Source of the DNA: Flavitalea sp966112615
Lineage (GTDB): Bacteria > Bacteroidota > Bacteroidia > Chitinophagales > Chitinophagaceae
Direction of reading: 5' to 3'
Assembly (NCBI GenBank): GCA_966112615.1
Contig: CBHWDO010000001.1
Coordinates: forward strand, 124,001-188,000
Length of the DNA: 64,000 bases
Below, piece after piece: positions 52,937-61,413 of this stretch; position 1 is the stretch's first letter; every line of letters starts with the position of its first letter. The translations under genes and the position numbers were made by a program. The notes under the pieces are model-generated. The model had not been told where the DNA came from. It worked only from the letters and a program-made list of their open reading frames with translations, and searched no databases.

Positions 52937-54298
52937 TTACCTTACTTTTAGTTCTCCTGCCTGAATCATTCTGTATATAGTCGATTTTCCAATGTCCAGC
53001 TTCTTCGCTACCAGCAATACATCCCTGTCGTACTTATCCAGGAAATGCTGCAGTATCTGGATCTCATATTCTTTGAGCGATCTTTCCTTATTCAAAAGAT
53101 CCCCTAAAGAAGCCTGGAAATTAAGGTTGAAATTTTCAGGAAGGATCATATCTCCGTCAGCCATCACCACAGCGAGCTCTATGATCGATCTTAATTCTCT
53201 CACGTTACCCGGAAACGAATAGTTCTTCAGCTTTTGCTGAGCTTCCGGGGAGAGACTTTTTTTACCCATTCCATTCTCCTTACAAAACTGATCGATGAAA
53301 TGTTTGGCGAGTACAAGTATATCATTGCCGCGCTCACGCAATGGCGGCAAATTGATAGGCAAGCCTATCAGCCTGTAATACAGGTCTTCACGAAAATTCT
53401 TCGCATGCACTTCATCTAAAAGATTCCTGTGCGTTGCAACAATGATCCGTGCATTCACCGCTACCACTTCATTTCCTCCCACCCTGGTGATCTCCTTTTC
53501 CTGTAATACCCGCAATAATTTTGCCTGTAGATTGATATCCAGTTCACCGATCTCATCCAGGAAAAGTGTACCGTTATTGGCTTCTTCAAACTTCCCGATC
53601 CTGCGGGTTACAGCTCCCGTAAAAGCACCTTTCTCATGGCCAAATAGCTCACTTTCAATCAGGTCTTTCGGAATGGCTGCGACGTTCACCGCCACAAACG
53701 GTTTCTTATGTCTTTCGGAATTATAATGGATCGCCTTGGCCACCACTTCCTTACCGGTACCGGTTTCCCCGGTGATCGATACGGTAATATTGGTTTTAGA
53801 CGCCTTCTCCAGCATGGTAAATACCTTCTGCATCGGGTCGCTGTTACCGATCAGGAATTTAGAATAGTCATACTTCTTTCCAACCTCTTCCTTAAGCGTT
53901 TCCACTTCTTTTCTCAATCCCTGGATCTCCCGCAAATGGAGCAGGGAATTCCAAAGCCTGTCTTTGGTATCCTCATTCTTAACAATATAATCAAAGGCCC
54001 CATGCTTCAACAGGTCGATCGCCGTAGCAATATCTTCCTGTCCGGAGATCATGATCACCTGCATTTCCGGGTACTGGTTCCTTATCTTCTTCAAGACCTG
54101 GCCGCCATCCATATCGGGCAATGAATAATCCAGCGTCACCACATCGGGCAACTCATGAAGACTTGCAAAAAATGATTGGGTATTTTCAAAACGCCTGACC
54201 TCATAATCAGGGTTTAAAGAAAGGTAGTGTTGTATCATCGAGCCATACCACACGTCATCCTCCAGGATGAACACCTTCAGGTGAGTTCGATCTTTCAT
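52937..54298 (-). CDS. NtrC-like sigma-54-dependent response regulator
   Basis: The 453-residue protein has a receiver domain with Asp57 (VVTLDYSLPDMDGG), an AAA+ domain with Walker A GETGTGKE (177-184), the sigma-54 contact loop GAFTGA (224-229), DEIGELD and FREDLYYRL, and a C-terminal Fis-type helix-turn-helix (DVLLVAKKLDIGKSTIYRMI). It activates transcription by remodelling sigma-54 RNA polymerase. The REC-HPt gene follows. The regulon and the activating kinase are unknown. Confidence 0.93.
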   Translation of the reverse strand: MKDRTHLKVFILEDDVWYGSMIQHYLSLNPDYEVRRFENTQSFFASLHELPDVVTLDYSLPDMDGGQVLKKIRNQYPEMQVIMISGQEDIATAIDLLKHGAFDYIVKNEDTKDRLWNSLLHLREIQGLRKEVETLKEEVGKKYDYSKFLIGNSDPMQKVFTMLEKASKTNITVSITGETGTGKEVVAKAIHYNSERHKKPFVAVNVAAIPKDLIESELFGHEKGAFTGAVTRRIGKFEEANNGTLFLDEIGELDINLQAKLLRVLQEKEITRVGGNEVVAVNARIIVATHRNLLDEVHAKNFREDLYYRLIGLPINLPPLRERGNDILVLAKHFIDQFCKENGMGKKSLSPEAQQKLKNYSFPGNVRELRSIIELAVVMADGDMILPENFNLNFQASLGDLLNKERSLKEYEIQILQHFLDKYDRDVLLVAKKLDIGKSTIYRMIQAGELKVR

Positions 54299-54372
54299 AA
54301 GGTTTAGAGTATCGGTTAGGGATATAACGGTGAATATGGGAAATTATTCCCATTTGTAGAATTAAAATTTAC

Positions 54373-54428
54373 CAACTCCCAACTCCTAACTCCCAACTCC
54401 CAACTTGTAGCTCCTAACACCTAAATTT
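54373..54428. repeat. Degenerate 7-bp tandem array upstream of the UvrD helicase gene
   Basis: Eight consecutive 7-mers of the form YAACTCC are read (CAACTCC, CAACTCC, TAACTCC, CAACTCC, CAACTTG, TAGCTCC, TAACACC, TAAATTT). The array ends 5 nt before the ATG at 54434. The minus strand is rich in GG and GGG runs. It could modulate leader structure or vary in copy number. Confidence 0.75.
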
Positions 54429-54433
54429 ACCCA

Positions 54434-57400
54434 ATGAACCGCGACAAACTCAATTCTCTCTTCCAACAAGAATACTCCCGCCTCAACGAACACCAGCAAA
54501 AAGCCGTCGACCAGATCGAAGGACCCGTGATGGTAATCGCAGGCCCGGGAACAGGTAAAACCCAGATCCTGGCCGCCCGGATCGGTAAGATTCTGCTGGA
54601 AACAGATACGGCTCCTCAAAATATTCTTTGTCTCACCTATACCGACGCAGGTTCCCTGGCCATGCGCAAAAGGCTGCTTCATTTCATTGGTCCCGATGCC
54701 TACAAGGTCAATATCTACACCTTTCACGCTTTCTGTAATGATGTGATACAGGAAAACCTTTCTCTCTTCGAAAAGAATATCCTTGATCCGATCTCCGACC
54801 TGGAACGCATCGAACTCATGAAACAGCTGATCGATGAATTCCCGAAAGGCCACCCGCTGAAGCGCTATCGCGGAGATGTTTACTACGAAATGCAGGGACT
54901 AACCCAGCTCTTCTCCACCATGAAGCGCGAAGGCTGGAAGCCTGATTTCATCCTTCAGCGCATTGAAGATTATATGAACGACCTGCCCAACCGGTCGGAA
55001 TTCATCTACCAGAAAGCATATCGCCAATTCAAAAAAGGTGACCTCAAAGTCAATAAGATCGAAGAAGAACGCGAACGCATGACGCGACTCTCAGCAGCGG
55101 TACAGGAGTTCGATAAGTTCCAAAAAATGATGCGCGAACGAAATCGTTACGACTTCGACGATATGATCAACTGGGTGATCCAGGCTTTTGAAGAAAATGC
55201 AAACCTGCTTGCCGACTACCAGGAACGCTATCAATACATCCTGGTTGATGAATACCAGGATACCAGCGGATCGCAGAATAAACTCGTGAACCAGCTGATC
55301 GGGTTTTGGGAACGGCCAAACATCTTTGTTGTAGGTGATGATGACCAGAGTATCTACCGCTTCCAGGGTGCGAATATTGAGAATATGGAAAGCTTCGCCA
55401 ACAGCTTTTCCGAAGATCTCATGACCGTTGTGCTCACACACAATTATCGTTCTACTCAACCTATCCTCGATATATCAAAATCATTGATCGATCGAAATAC
55501 GGAACGACTGGTCAAAAAATTAAAAGACCTTTCCAAAGACCTGCGTTCATCACATCCTGATATAAGCATATTAAAACACCTGCCTGTTTTCCTTAGTTAT
55601 GAAAGTCAGCGCGATGAAATGATCGACACTGTTCTTCGCATTGAAAAACTTTTGCAGGAAGGTGTGGAACCAGGGCATATTGCAGTCATCTATAAAGAAA
55701 ATAAGTATGGAGAAGAATTGATGCGCATGATGCGTTTCAAAAATATTCCGGCTTACAGCAAACGCAATGTGAATTTGTTTGAAGTACCACTTGCTAAGAA
55801 GATCATTCACATACTTCGATACCTCGCATCAGAACACGATATTCCATACGGTGGTGAAGAAATGCTGTTCGAATTACTGCACTTTGATTTCTGGGGAATA
55901 CCGGCAATGGAAATTGCAAAGGTTTCCATTGAAGTGGCCGACAAAGGTTTTAAGAATGAAAGAACTTCGATCAGGAGAACATTATATGATCGTGCGAATG
56001 CACCACAGAAAGATCTTTTCGATTCGGGTATGCACCCCGGAATGAAACGGGCCAGCATCATTCTCGAATCCCTGATCTCAGATCTGCCCAATGTCACGCT
56101 ACAGAATATGGTGGAGCTGGTGATACGTAAAACCGGAATGTTGCAGCATATCATGCAATCGCCCGACAAGATCTGGCTGATGCAGGTACTCGTGGCATTT
56201 TTTGATTTTGTAAAAGAAGAAACACGAAGAGATCCATTGATGACGGTAGAGCAGTTCATCAATATGATCGACCTGATGGAATCAAATGATGTGGCCATTC
56301 CACTGGCACAGGTGGCAGGAAGTGATAAAGGCGTGAACCTGTTGACAGCACACGGTTCCAAAGGATTGGAATTTGAATACGTTTTCTTTACAGGATGTAT
56401 TTCAAAAACCTGGGAGAAAAAGAAAGCACCGAAGAATGCATTCAAACTTCCTGATACCATGTTCTCATCAATGGCAGCAGGTAATACGGAAGAAGAATTG
56501 AGAAGACTTTTTTATGTGGCCATCACAAGAGCACAAAAACATCTTTTCATTTCATTCTATAATTGTGCGAACGATGGTAAGCCAACAGAACAATCACAAT
56601 TTATTGCGGAGATTCTCGACTCGCATGTATTTGAAGTGGAGCAGGTAAAACTCGACAAAGCTATCACCATGGATTTTGAAGCAATACAATTCATGGAAAA
56701 TGCTTCACCGGAGATCGCAAAGATCGAAGAGGATTTTATCCAGCGTTTCCTCGACAAGTTCGTCATGAACGTTACGGCTCTCAGCAATTACCTGCGTTGT
56801 CCTTTGCAGTTTTATTACAATAACCTGATCCGAATTCCTTCTCCCAAAAATGAAAATACAGAGTTTGGATCTGCTGTGCATTATGCGATTGAAAAGCTGT
56901 TCACTAAAATGAAGGCTGACCCGGCGAATAATTTTCCTTCAAGAGAAGAAATGATAAGTGATTTCGAATTCTATATGCGCCGGCACAGGGAAAGCTTTAC
57001 CAAGGAAGCATTTCGTCGCAGAATGGAATACGGTGTGGAAGTGCTTTCCAGCTATTATGATCGATATATCCATGAATGGAATAAGATAGTTTCAGTAGAA
57101 CAGAATATCAAAAACGTGGTTTGGCATGATGTTCCATTGAAAGGAAAGCTTGATAAACTTGAGTTCAACAATAAGGAAGTGAATGTGGTCGATTACAAGA
57201 CAGGTGATTTTGAAAAAGCGAAGAAGAAATTCAATCCACCATCAGATAAAGATCCGAATGGAGGAGATTACTGGAGACAGGCAGTTTTCTACAAGATCCT
57301 GGTTGACAACTATGATAGAAAAGAATGGAAGGTAATTTCTACTGAATTCGACTTTGTGGAACCCGACGACCGAAAGGTTTACCACAAACGGAAAGTAGTG

Positions 57401-57583
57401 ATCACACCCGAAGATATAACCACCGTTACCCACCAGATCACCGACACCTGGCAAAAGATCCAGAACAAGGAATTCTACGTGGGATGCGGGAAGAAGGAGT
57501 GCCACTACTGTAATTTTGTGAAAGAGAATAACCTGCAGGTCGCACTTCACGAAATGGAAGATGATCTTTTAGAAGAAGAATAA
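54434..57583 (+). CDS. UvrD/Rep-type helicase with C-terminal AddB-like nuclease and Fe-S motif
   Basis: The 1049-residue protein has Walker A AGPGTGKT (36-43), LCLTYTDAGS, VDEYQDTSG near 270, GDDDQSIYRFQGA and VAITRAQKHL motif VI, a complete SF1A helicase. The C-terminal part is a PD-(D/E)xK nuclease (KLDKLEFNN, VVDYKTGDF near 918). Cys of YLRCPLQF (about 788) and three Cys in GCGKKECHYC (about 1017-1025) form an Fe-S-like cluster, as in AddB/RecB-type nucleases. It should process DNA ends in recombination repair. recR lies nearby. The 7-bp array precedes the start. Confidence 0.9.
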   Translation: MNRDKLNSLFQQEYSRLNEHQQKAVDQIEGPVMVIAGPGTGKTQILAARIGKILLETDTAPQNILCLTYTDAGSLAMRKRLLHFIGPDAYKVNIYTFHAFCNDVIQENLSLFEKNILDPISDLERIELMKQLIDEFPKGHPLKRYRGDVYYEMQGLTQLFSTMKREGWKPDFILQRIEDYMNDLPNRSEFIYQKAYRQFKKGDLKVNKIEEERERMTRLSAAVQEFDKFQKMMRERNRYDFDDMINWVIQAFEENANLLADYQERYQYILVDEYQDTSGSQNKLVNQLIGFWERPNIFVVGDDDQSIYRFQGANIENMESFANSFSEDLMTVVLTHNYRSTQPILDISKSLIDRNTERLVKKLKDLSKDLRSSHPDISILKHLPVFLSYESQRDEMIDTVLRIEKLLQEGVEPGHIAVIYKENKYGEELMRMMRFKNIPAYSKRNVNLFEVPLAKKIIHILRYLASEHDIPYGGEEMLFELLHFDFWGIPAMEIAKVSIEVADKGFKNERTSIRRTLYDRANAPQKDLFDSGMHPGMKRASIILESLISDLPNVTLQNMVELVIRKTGMLQHIMQSPDKIWLMQVLVAFFDFVKEETRRDPLMTVEQFINMIDLMESNDVAIPLAQVAGSDKGVNLLTAHGSKGLEFEYVFFTGCISKTWEKKKAPKNAFKLPDTMFSSMAAGNTEEELRRLFYVAITRAQKHLFISFYNCANDGKPTEQSQFIAEILDSHVFEVEQVKLDKAITMDFEAIQFMENASPEIAKIEEDFIQRFLDKFVMNVTALSNYLRCPLQFYYNNLIRIPSPKNENTEFGSAVHYAIEKLFTKMKADPANNFPSREEMISDFEFYMRRHRESFTKEAFRRRMEYGVEVLSSYYDRYIHEWNKIVSVEQNIKNVVWHDVPLKGKLDKLEFNNKEVNVVDYKTGDFEKAKKKFNPPSDKDPNGGDYWRQAVFYKILVDNYDRKEWKVISTEFDFVEPDDRKVYHKRKVVITPEDITTVTHQITDTWQKIQNKEFYVGCGKKECHYCNFVKENNLQVALHEMEDDLLEEE

Positions 57584-57627
57584 CGAATCAGCAGCCATTC
57601 CACCTGTATGGAGTGGCTGCAGTTTCC

Positions 57628-57635
57628 TAAGTTTG
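57628..57635 (+). promoter_or_regulatory. -7 box for the Ig-like lipoprotein gene, implying a leaderless mRNA
   Basis: TAAGTTTG is a perfect -7 element ending 6 nt before the ATG at 57642. Confidence 0.6.
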
Positions 57636-57641
57636 CAGCCT

Positions 57642-59051
57642 ATGAAGCGATTAATTTCCAGCTTTTTAATTATAGCAGTTTTATACAACCTGTTCATTAC
57701 AGCTCCGGGCTGTGCAAACATGATCCCGCCAACCGGCGGTCCGCGCGACAGTTTGCCTCCTGTTCTGCTGAATGCTACACCAAGGGATTCATCGCTCAAC
57801 TTCAACAGCAAGCGGATCATTTTCACCTTTGATGAATATGTTCAGTTACAGGATGTACAACAGAACCTGATCGTATCGCCTGTTCCAAAGAATACCCCAA
57901 CGGTAGAACACAGACTTCGAAATGTAACTGTTACGCTCAGGGATACCCTGGAAGAGAATACAACCTATACATTGAATTTTGGCAATTCTATCAGGGATAA
58001 TAACGAAGGAAATCCCTTGAAGAATTTCACTTACAGTTTTTCAACTGGTCAGCAACTTGATTCCTTCAGCCTTACTGGAAATGTTACGCTTGCAGAAACC
58101 GGAAAGGTAGATTCCACTATGATCGTGATGCTGCACAATAATCTTGCAGACAGTTCTGTATCCAAGGGAAGACCACGATACATTGCAAGAGTTGATGGAA
58201 AAGGAAATTTTTATTTTCAGAATCTTCCCGAAGGAACATTCAGGTTATATGCTTTGAAAGATGAAGGAGGAATGAGACGATATGGTTCAAGATCACAATT
58301 GTTTGCTTACGCAGATGATCCTGTAACCATTCCGCATAATGACAGCAGTATTCAATTAAGAGCGTTCATTGATACAGTAGAATTGGATGATGATCTTCCA
58401 GCATCACAACCTCAGTCTAACGCTAATGCACAACCGAAAAGAATTACTTATTCAACTAACCTGATCAATAATTCTGTTCAGGATCTGCTTTCTCCATTGG
58501 TTATCAATATTACCCAGGCACCACTAAAAACCTTTGACAGCACTAAAGTTCAACTGTTCAATGAACAGTTCCAGCCTTCAACCGGGTATAAGGTAAGCCT
58601 GGATACAACAGGAAAAATCATCACCATCACAAATCCATGGGTAGAAGCTTCAGTCTATAACCTGGTAATAGGACCTGACTTTGCAACAGACACACTGAAT
58701 AAAACATTGGGAATAACTGATACCCTGAACTTCAAAACTAGAAATGAAAGTGATTATGGTTCAGTAAGGTTAAGATTTTTGAATCTTGATCTCTCTAAAA
58801 ACCCGATTCTTCAATTTGTGCAAAATGACAAAGTGGTTAAAAGTTACCCGATGGCAGGAAGAGAATTCGCTACAAAACTGTTTGAACCGGGAGAATACAA
58901 TCTACGAATAGTATTGGATGAAAATAAAAATGGCATTTGGGATACCGGGAAATTCCTGACGGAAAAACGTCAGCCGGAAAGGATCATTTTTATTGAAAGA
59001 AAGGTTAATATCAAAGCCAACTGGGATAATGAAATTGATATTACTCTCTAA
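57642..59051 (+). CDS. Ig-like (Big_5-type) domain outer-membrane lipoprotein
   Basis: The start is set at the ATG at 57642 (MKRLISSFLIIAVL); an in-frame TTG 9 nt upstream overlaps the -7 box. The roughly 469-residue protein has a lipoprotein signal ending in FITAPGCANMIPPTGGPRD. A Big_5-type Ig-like domain at about 40-130 follows (PRDSSLNFNSKRIIFTFDE, EENTTYTLNFGNSI). The remainder is beta-rich with a late YNLRIVLDENKNGIWDTGKF block. Such proteins are frequent in Bacteroidota cell envelopes; the function is not known. It probably has its own leaderless transcript. Confidence 0.8.
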   Translation: MKRLISSFLIIAVLYNLFITAPGCANMIPPTGGPRDSLPPVLLNATPRDSSLNFNSKRIIFTFDEYVQLQDVQQNLIVSPVPKNTPTVEHRLRNVTVTLRDTLEENTTYTLNFGNSIRDNNEGNPLKNFTYSFSTGQQLDSFSLTGNVTLAETGKVDSTMIVMLHNNLADSSVSKGRPRYIARVDGKGNFYFQNLPEGTFRLYALKDEGGMRRYGSRSQLFAYADDPVTIPHNDSSIQLRAFIDTVELDDDLPASQPQSNANAQPKRITYSTNLINNSVQDLLSPLVINITQAPLKTFDSTKVQLFNEQFQPSTGYKVSLDTTGKIITITNPWVEASVYNLVIGPDFATDTLNKTLGITDTLNFKTRNESDYGSVRLRFLNLDLSKNPILQFVQNDKVVKSYPMAGREFATKLFEPGEYNLRIVLDENKNGIWDTGKFLTEKRQPERIIFIERKVNIKANWDNEIDITL

Positions 59052-59081
59052 ACCATTTAGTTTAAAAAGCATTATTACCGG

Positions 59082-59089
59082 TAACTTTG
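59082..59089 (+). promoter_or_regulatory. -7 box for recR, implying a leaderless mRNA
   Basis: TAACTTTG is a perfect -7 element ending 6 nt before the ATG at 59096. An AT-rich TTTAAA sequence about 17 nt upstream could serve as -33. Confidence 0.6.
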
Positions 59090-59095
59090 TGCGTT

Positions 59096-59710
59096 ATGGA
59101 ATTTTCATCGACTCTATTGGAAAATGCTGTTAATGAGTTTGCCAAACTTCCGGGAATTGGCAAGAAAACAGCATTGCGGCTGGTGCTTCATTTGTTGAAA
59201 CAGGATGAATCGCAGGTGGACCTTTTCAGTGAGACCATTCAAAAAATGCGTCAACAGATAAAGTTTTGCGGTCGTTGCCATAATGTATCCGACAGTATAC
59301 TTTGTTCTATCTGCAGCAATCCAATGCGCAAGCAGGATATTATCTGTGTAGTTGAAAATATTCGTGATGTGATCGCCATTGAAAGCACGCAGCAGTTCAG
59401 TGGCACTTATCATGTTTTGGGTGGAATTATTTCTCCGCTGGATGGTGTTGGTCCCGACCAGTTGAATATCGGTTCCTTAATTGAGCGGATAGAAAAAGAA
59501 AATACCGAGGAACTGATCTTTGCTTTAAATCCAAATATCCAGGGCGATACAACGATTTACTATATTCAGAAAAAACTGCCGAAGAAGGAAATCAGGATCA
59601 CCACCATCGCGCGTGGCATTGCTTTCGGCGGTGAACTTGAATATGCCGACGAAATGACATTGGCCAGAAGTTTGCAGAACCGTGTACCAGTCGACCGTTT
59701 CGTTCGCTAA
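59096..59710 (+). CDS. recR: Recombination mediator RecR
   Basis: The start is placed at the ATG at 59096 (MEFSSTLLENAVNEF) because an upstream in-frame TTG overlaps the -7 box. The 204-residue protein has the helix-hairpin-helix LPGIGKKTALRL, the four-Cys zinc finger (CGRCHNVSDSILCSIC), a Toprim domain (ICVVENIRDVIAIE, YHVLGGIISPLDGVGP) and the C-terminal IARGIAFGGELEYADEMTL. It loads RecA on gapped DNA with RecF/RecO. Length and motifs are those of the family. Confidence 0.96.
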   Translation: MEFSSTLLENAVNEFAKLPGIGKKTALRLVLHLLKQDESQVDLFSETIQKMRQQIKFCGRCHNVSDSILCSICSNPMRKQDIICVVENIRDVIAIESTQQFSGTYHVLGGIISPLDGVGPDQLNIGSLIERIEKENTEELIFALNPNIQGDTTIYYIQKKLPKKEIRITTIARGIAFGGELEYADEMTLARSLQNRVPVDRFVR

Positions 59711-59730
59711 CCAGCTATTGTATTATTCGC

Positions 59731-59751
59731 GATTCCCGATTCCCGATTCTC
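59731..59751. repeat. 7-bp tandem array upstream of the Lon-domain gene
   Basis: GATTCCC, GATTCCC and GATTCTC are contiguous; a fourth degenerate unit (TATTCGC, 59724-59730) precedes. The array ends 5 nt before the ATG at 59757, the same distance seen for the array upstream of the gene at 54434. Confidence 0.7.
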
Positions 59752-59756
59752 AAATT

Positions 59757-60401
59757 ATGACAAACTTCATCCCCATATTCCCCCTCTCCATCGTCGTCTA
59801 TCCGGGCGAAAAACTCAACCTGCATATATTCGAACCAAGGTATAAGCAGTTGATCCAAGACAGTATGGAAAACAAGAAACCGTTTGGTATTCCAACAGTC
59901 ATGAACAACGAGATCAAAGAACTGGGAACACTTGTCCAGGTTAAAGAAATTGTGAAGACATACGATAATGGAGAAATGGATATTACCACCGAAGGAATCA
60001 AAGTATTCAGAGTGCTGGAGATCATCAAATCCATACCCGACAAGCTTTACAGCGGTTCGATTGTAAATTACCCTGAGAATGAAGAAAACCAGGGTAATAG
60101 AAAAATCATGCAGCAGGTCATGCGTGGCTTGAAAGAATTACACAGGCTGCTGAATGTTTCCAAAGATTTCAAAAAAGAAGAAGAGCAACTCATCTCTTAC
60201 GATATTGCACATCATGCAGGACTATCACTGGATGAAGAATACGAATTGCTTGGTTTGATGAAAGAAGTGCAGCGGCAGGAATACCTCAAGCGCCATCTTC
60301 AGAAAGTATTACCCATGCTGATGGAAATGGAATCACTCAAAGAAAAAGTAAAGCTGAATGGTCACTTCAGAAATTTATCGGCATTCGATCTCGACATCTG
60401 A
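59757..60401 (+). CDS. Lon-protease N-terminal (substrate-binding) domain protein
   Basis: The start is set at the ATG at 59757 (MTNFIPIFPLSIVVYPGEKL); a longer frame would run through the tandem repeat and into recR. The 214-residue protein is the LON substrate-binding domain alone: FPLSIVVYPGEKLNLHIFEPRYKQLI and a helical C-terminal half (GLKELHRLLNVSKDFKKEEEQ). The ATPase and protease parts of Lon are absent. It may bind proteins for degradation or act as an adaptor; the role is not established. Confidence 0.88.
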   Translation: MTNFIPIFPLSIVVYPGEKLNLHIFEPRYKQLIQDSMENKKPFGIPTVMNNEIKELGTLVQVKEIVKTYDNGEMDITTEGIKVFRVLEIIKSIPDKLYSGSIVNYPENEENQGNRKIMQQVMRGLKELHRLLNVSKDFKKEEEQLISYDIAHHAGLSLDEEYELLGLMKEVQRQEYLKRHLQKVLPMLMEMESLKEKVKLNGHFRNLSAFDLDI

Positions 60402-60418
60402 CCTTCAGCATTAATCAA

Positions 60419-60426
60419 TACTTTTG
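60419..60426 (+). promoter_or_regulatory. -7 box for the glycosyltransferase at 60447
   Basis: TACTTTTG fits TAnnTTTG and ends 20 nt before the ATG at 60447. Confidence 0.45.
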
Positions 60427-60446
60427 CTTCAATCAATTATTCAATT

Positions 60447-61319
60447 ATGAAGATCTCCGGCTTCACGATCATCAAGAATGCTGTGCTCAATGATTACCCG
60501 GTACTCGAAGCGATCAAATCAATTCTTCCCGTGGTAGATGAGATGATCGTATCAATAGGAGATAGTTCTGATGCCACTGAAGAGTTGATCAATTCAATTA
60601 ATTCACCCAAGATCAAGATCTTTCATTCGGTTTGGGATAAAAATATTTCCACCGGTGGCTCTGTGCTGGCTGTTGAAACAAATAAGGCCAAAGAGCATGT
60701 ATCAAAAGACAGCGACTGGTTATTTTATATCCAGGCGGATGAAGTGATCCATGAAAAATATCATGATATCATTCGCAAAACTGCTGAGCAATTTAAAGAT
60801 GATAAAAAAGTGGATGGATTGGTCTTCAACTATCTTCATTTTTTTGGAACCTATAATTATGTTGGCGACAGCAGGAAATGGTATCATAAAGAAGTGAGGA
60901 TCATCCGCAATGATCCAACCATCACTGCATACCGCGATGCACAAGGCTTTCGGAGGAATGGAGAAAAGATCCGCGTGAAGCAGGTTGATGCTTATGTGTA
61001 TCATTACGGATGGGTAAAAAGTCCGAAGCAGATGAATGAAAAGCAACGGATAGCACTCGAAAATTTCTGGCAGGAAAATACTGCGGTATCAAAAAAAGTT
61101 CATGCGGCAGAGATCTTCAATTATGAAGAATATGATTCACTGGCACTATTCCAGGACAGTCATCCTGCAGTGATGAAAGACCGCATCGCATCCATGAACT
61201 GGAATATTGAACTGGATACATCAAAGAAAAAGTTCAAACTAAAAGATCGTTTTCTATACTGGTTTGAAAAGAAAACCGGTATACGTCCATTTGATTTTCG
61301 CAATTATAAAATAATTTAA
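60447..61319 (+). CDS. GT-A-fold family 2 glycosyltransferase-like protein
   Basis: The 290-residue protein begins with MKISGFTIIKNAVLNDYPVL and has VDEMIVSIGDSSDATEE and SDWLFYIQADEVIHEKY, where Q-A-D-E takes the place of the metal-binding DxD of GT2 enzymes. A conserved YHHGWVKSP-like block (YVYHYGWVKSPKQM) follows. It should transfer a sugar from a nucleotide donor to a surface polysaccharide or lipid. The acceptor is unknown. A palindromic repeat follows the stop codon. Confidence 0.82.
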   Translation: MKISGFTIIKNAVLNDYPVLEAIKSILPVVDEMIVSIGDSSDATEELINSINSPKIKIFHSVWDKNISTGGSVLAVETNKAKEHVSKDSDWLFYIQADEVIHEKYHDIIRKTAEQFKDDKKVDGLVFNYLHFFGTYNYVGDSRKWYHKEVRIIRNDPTITAYRDAQGFRRNGEKIRVKQVDAYVYHYGWVKSPKQMNEKQRIALENFWQENTAVSKKVHAAEIFNYEEYDSLALFQDSHPAVMKDRIASMNWNIELDTSKKKFKLKDRFLYWFEKKTGIRPFDFRNYKII

Positions 61320-61324
61320 CCCCG

Positions 61325-61402
61325 GGCAGAACGCCCGAAGGGCGGGCTGAACGATGAGTGCACCACACAACATTCAGCCCCTTCGCTTCGCTCGGTTCTG
61401 CC
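61325..61402. repeat. Modular palindromic repeat, locus B
   Basis: Left arm: GGCAGAAC (61325-61332), core GCCC-GAA-GGGC, GGGCTGAA (61344-61351). Right arm: TTCAGCCC (61373-61380), a different core (CTTCGCTTCGCTCG), GTTCTGCC (61395-61402). The outer and inner boxes are the exact reverse complements of each other and match locus A, while the two cores differ. It ends 11 nt before the MeaB start. Confidence 0.8.
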
Positions 61403-61413
61403 TGTAAATAACA

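Noticed and set aside
54373..54428. Possible CRISPR-like array
   Set aside because: Units are 7 bp and contiguous with no spacers, and no cas gene is present in the window.
54386..54853. 155-residue minus-strand ORF opposite the UvrD helicase start
   Set aside because: It is antisense to a well-supported helicase N-terminus and its C-terminus is only the translated 7-bp repeat (GVRSYKLGVGS).
59682..59756. Longer start of the Lon-domain protein inside recR
   Set aside because: The extra 25 residues would be encoded by the recR 3' end and the heptamer array; the family begins at the ATG at 59757.
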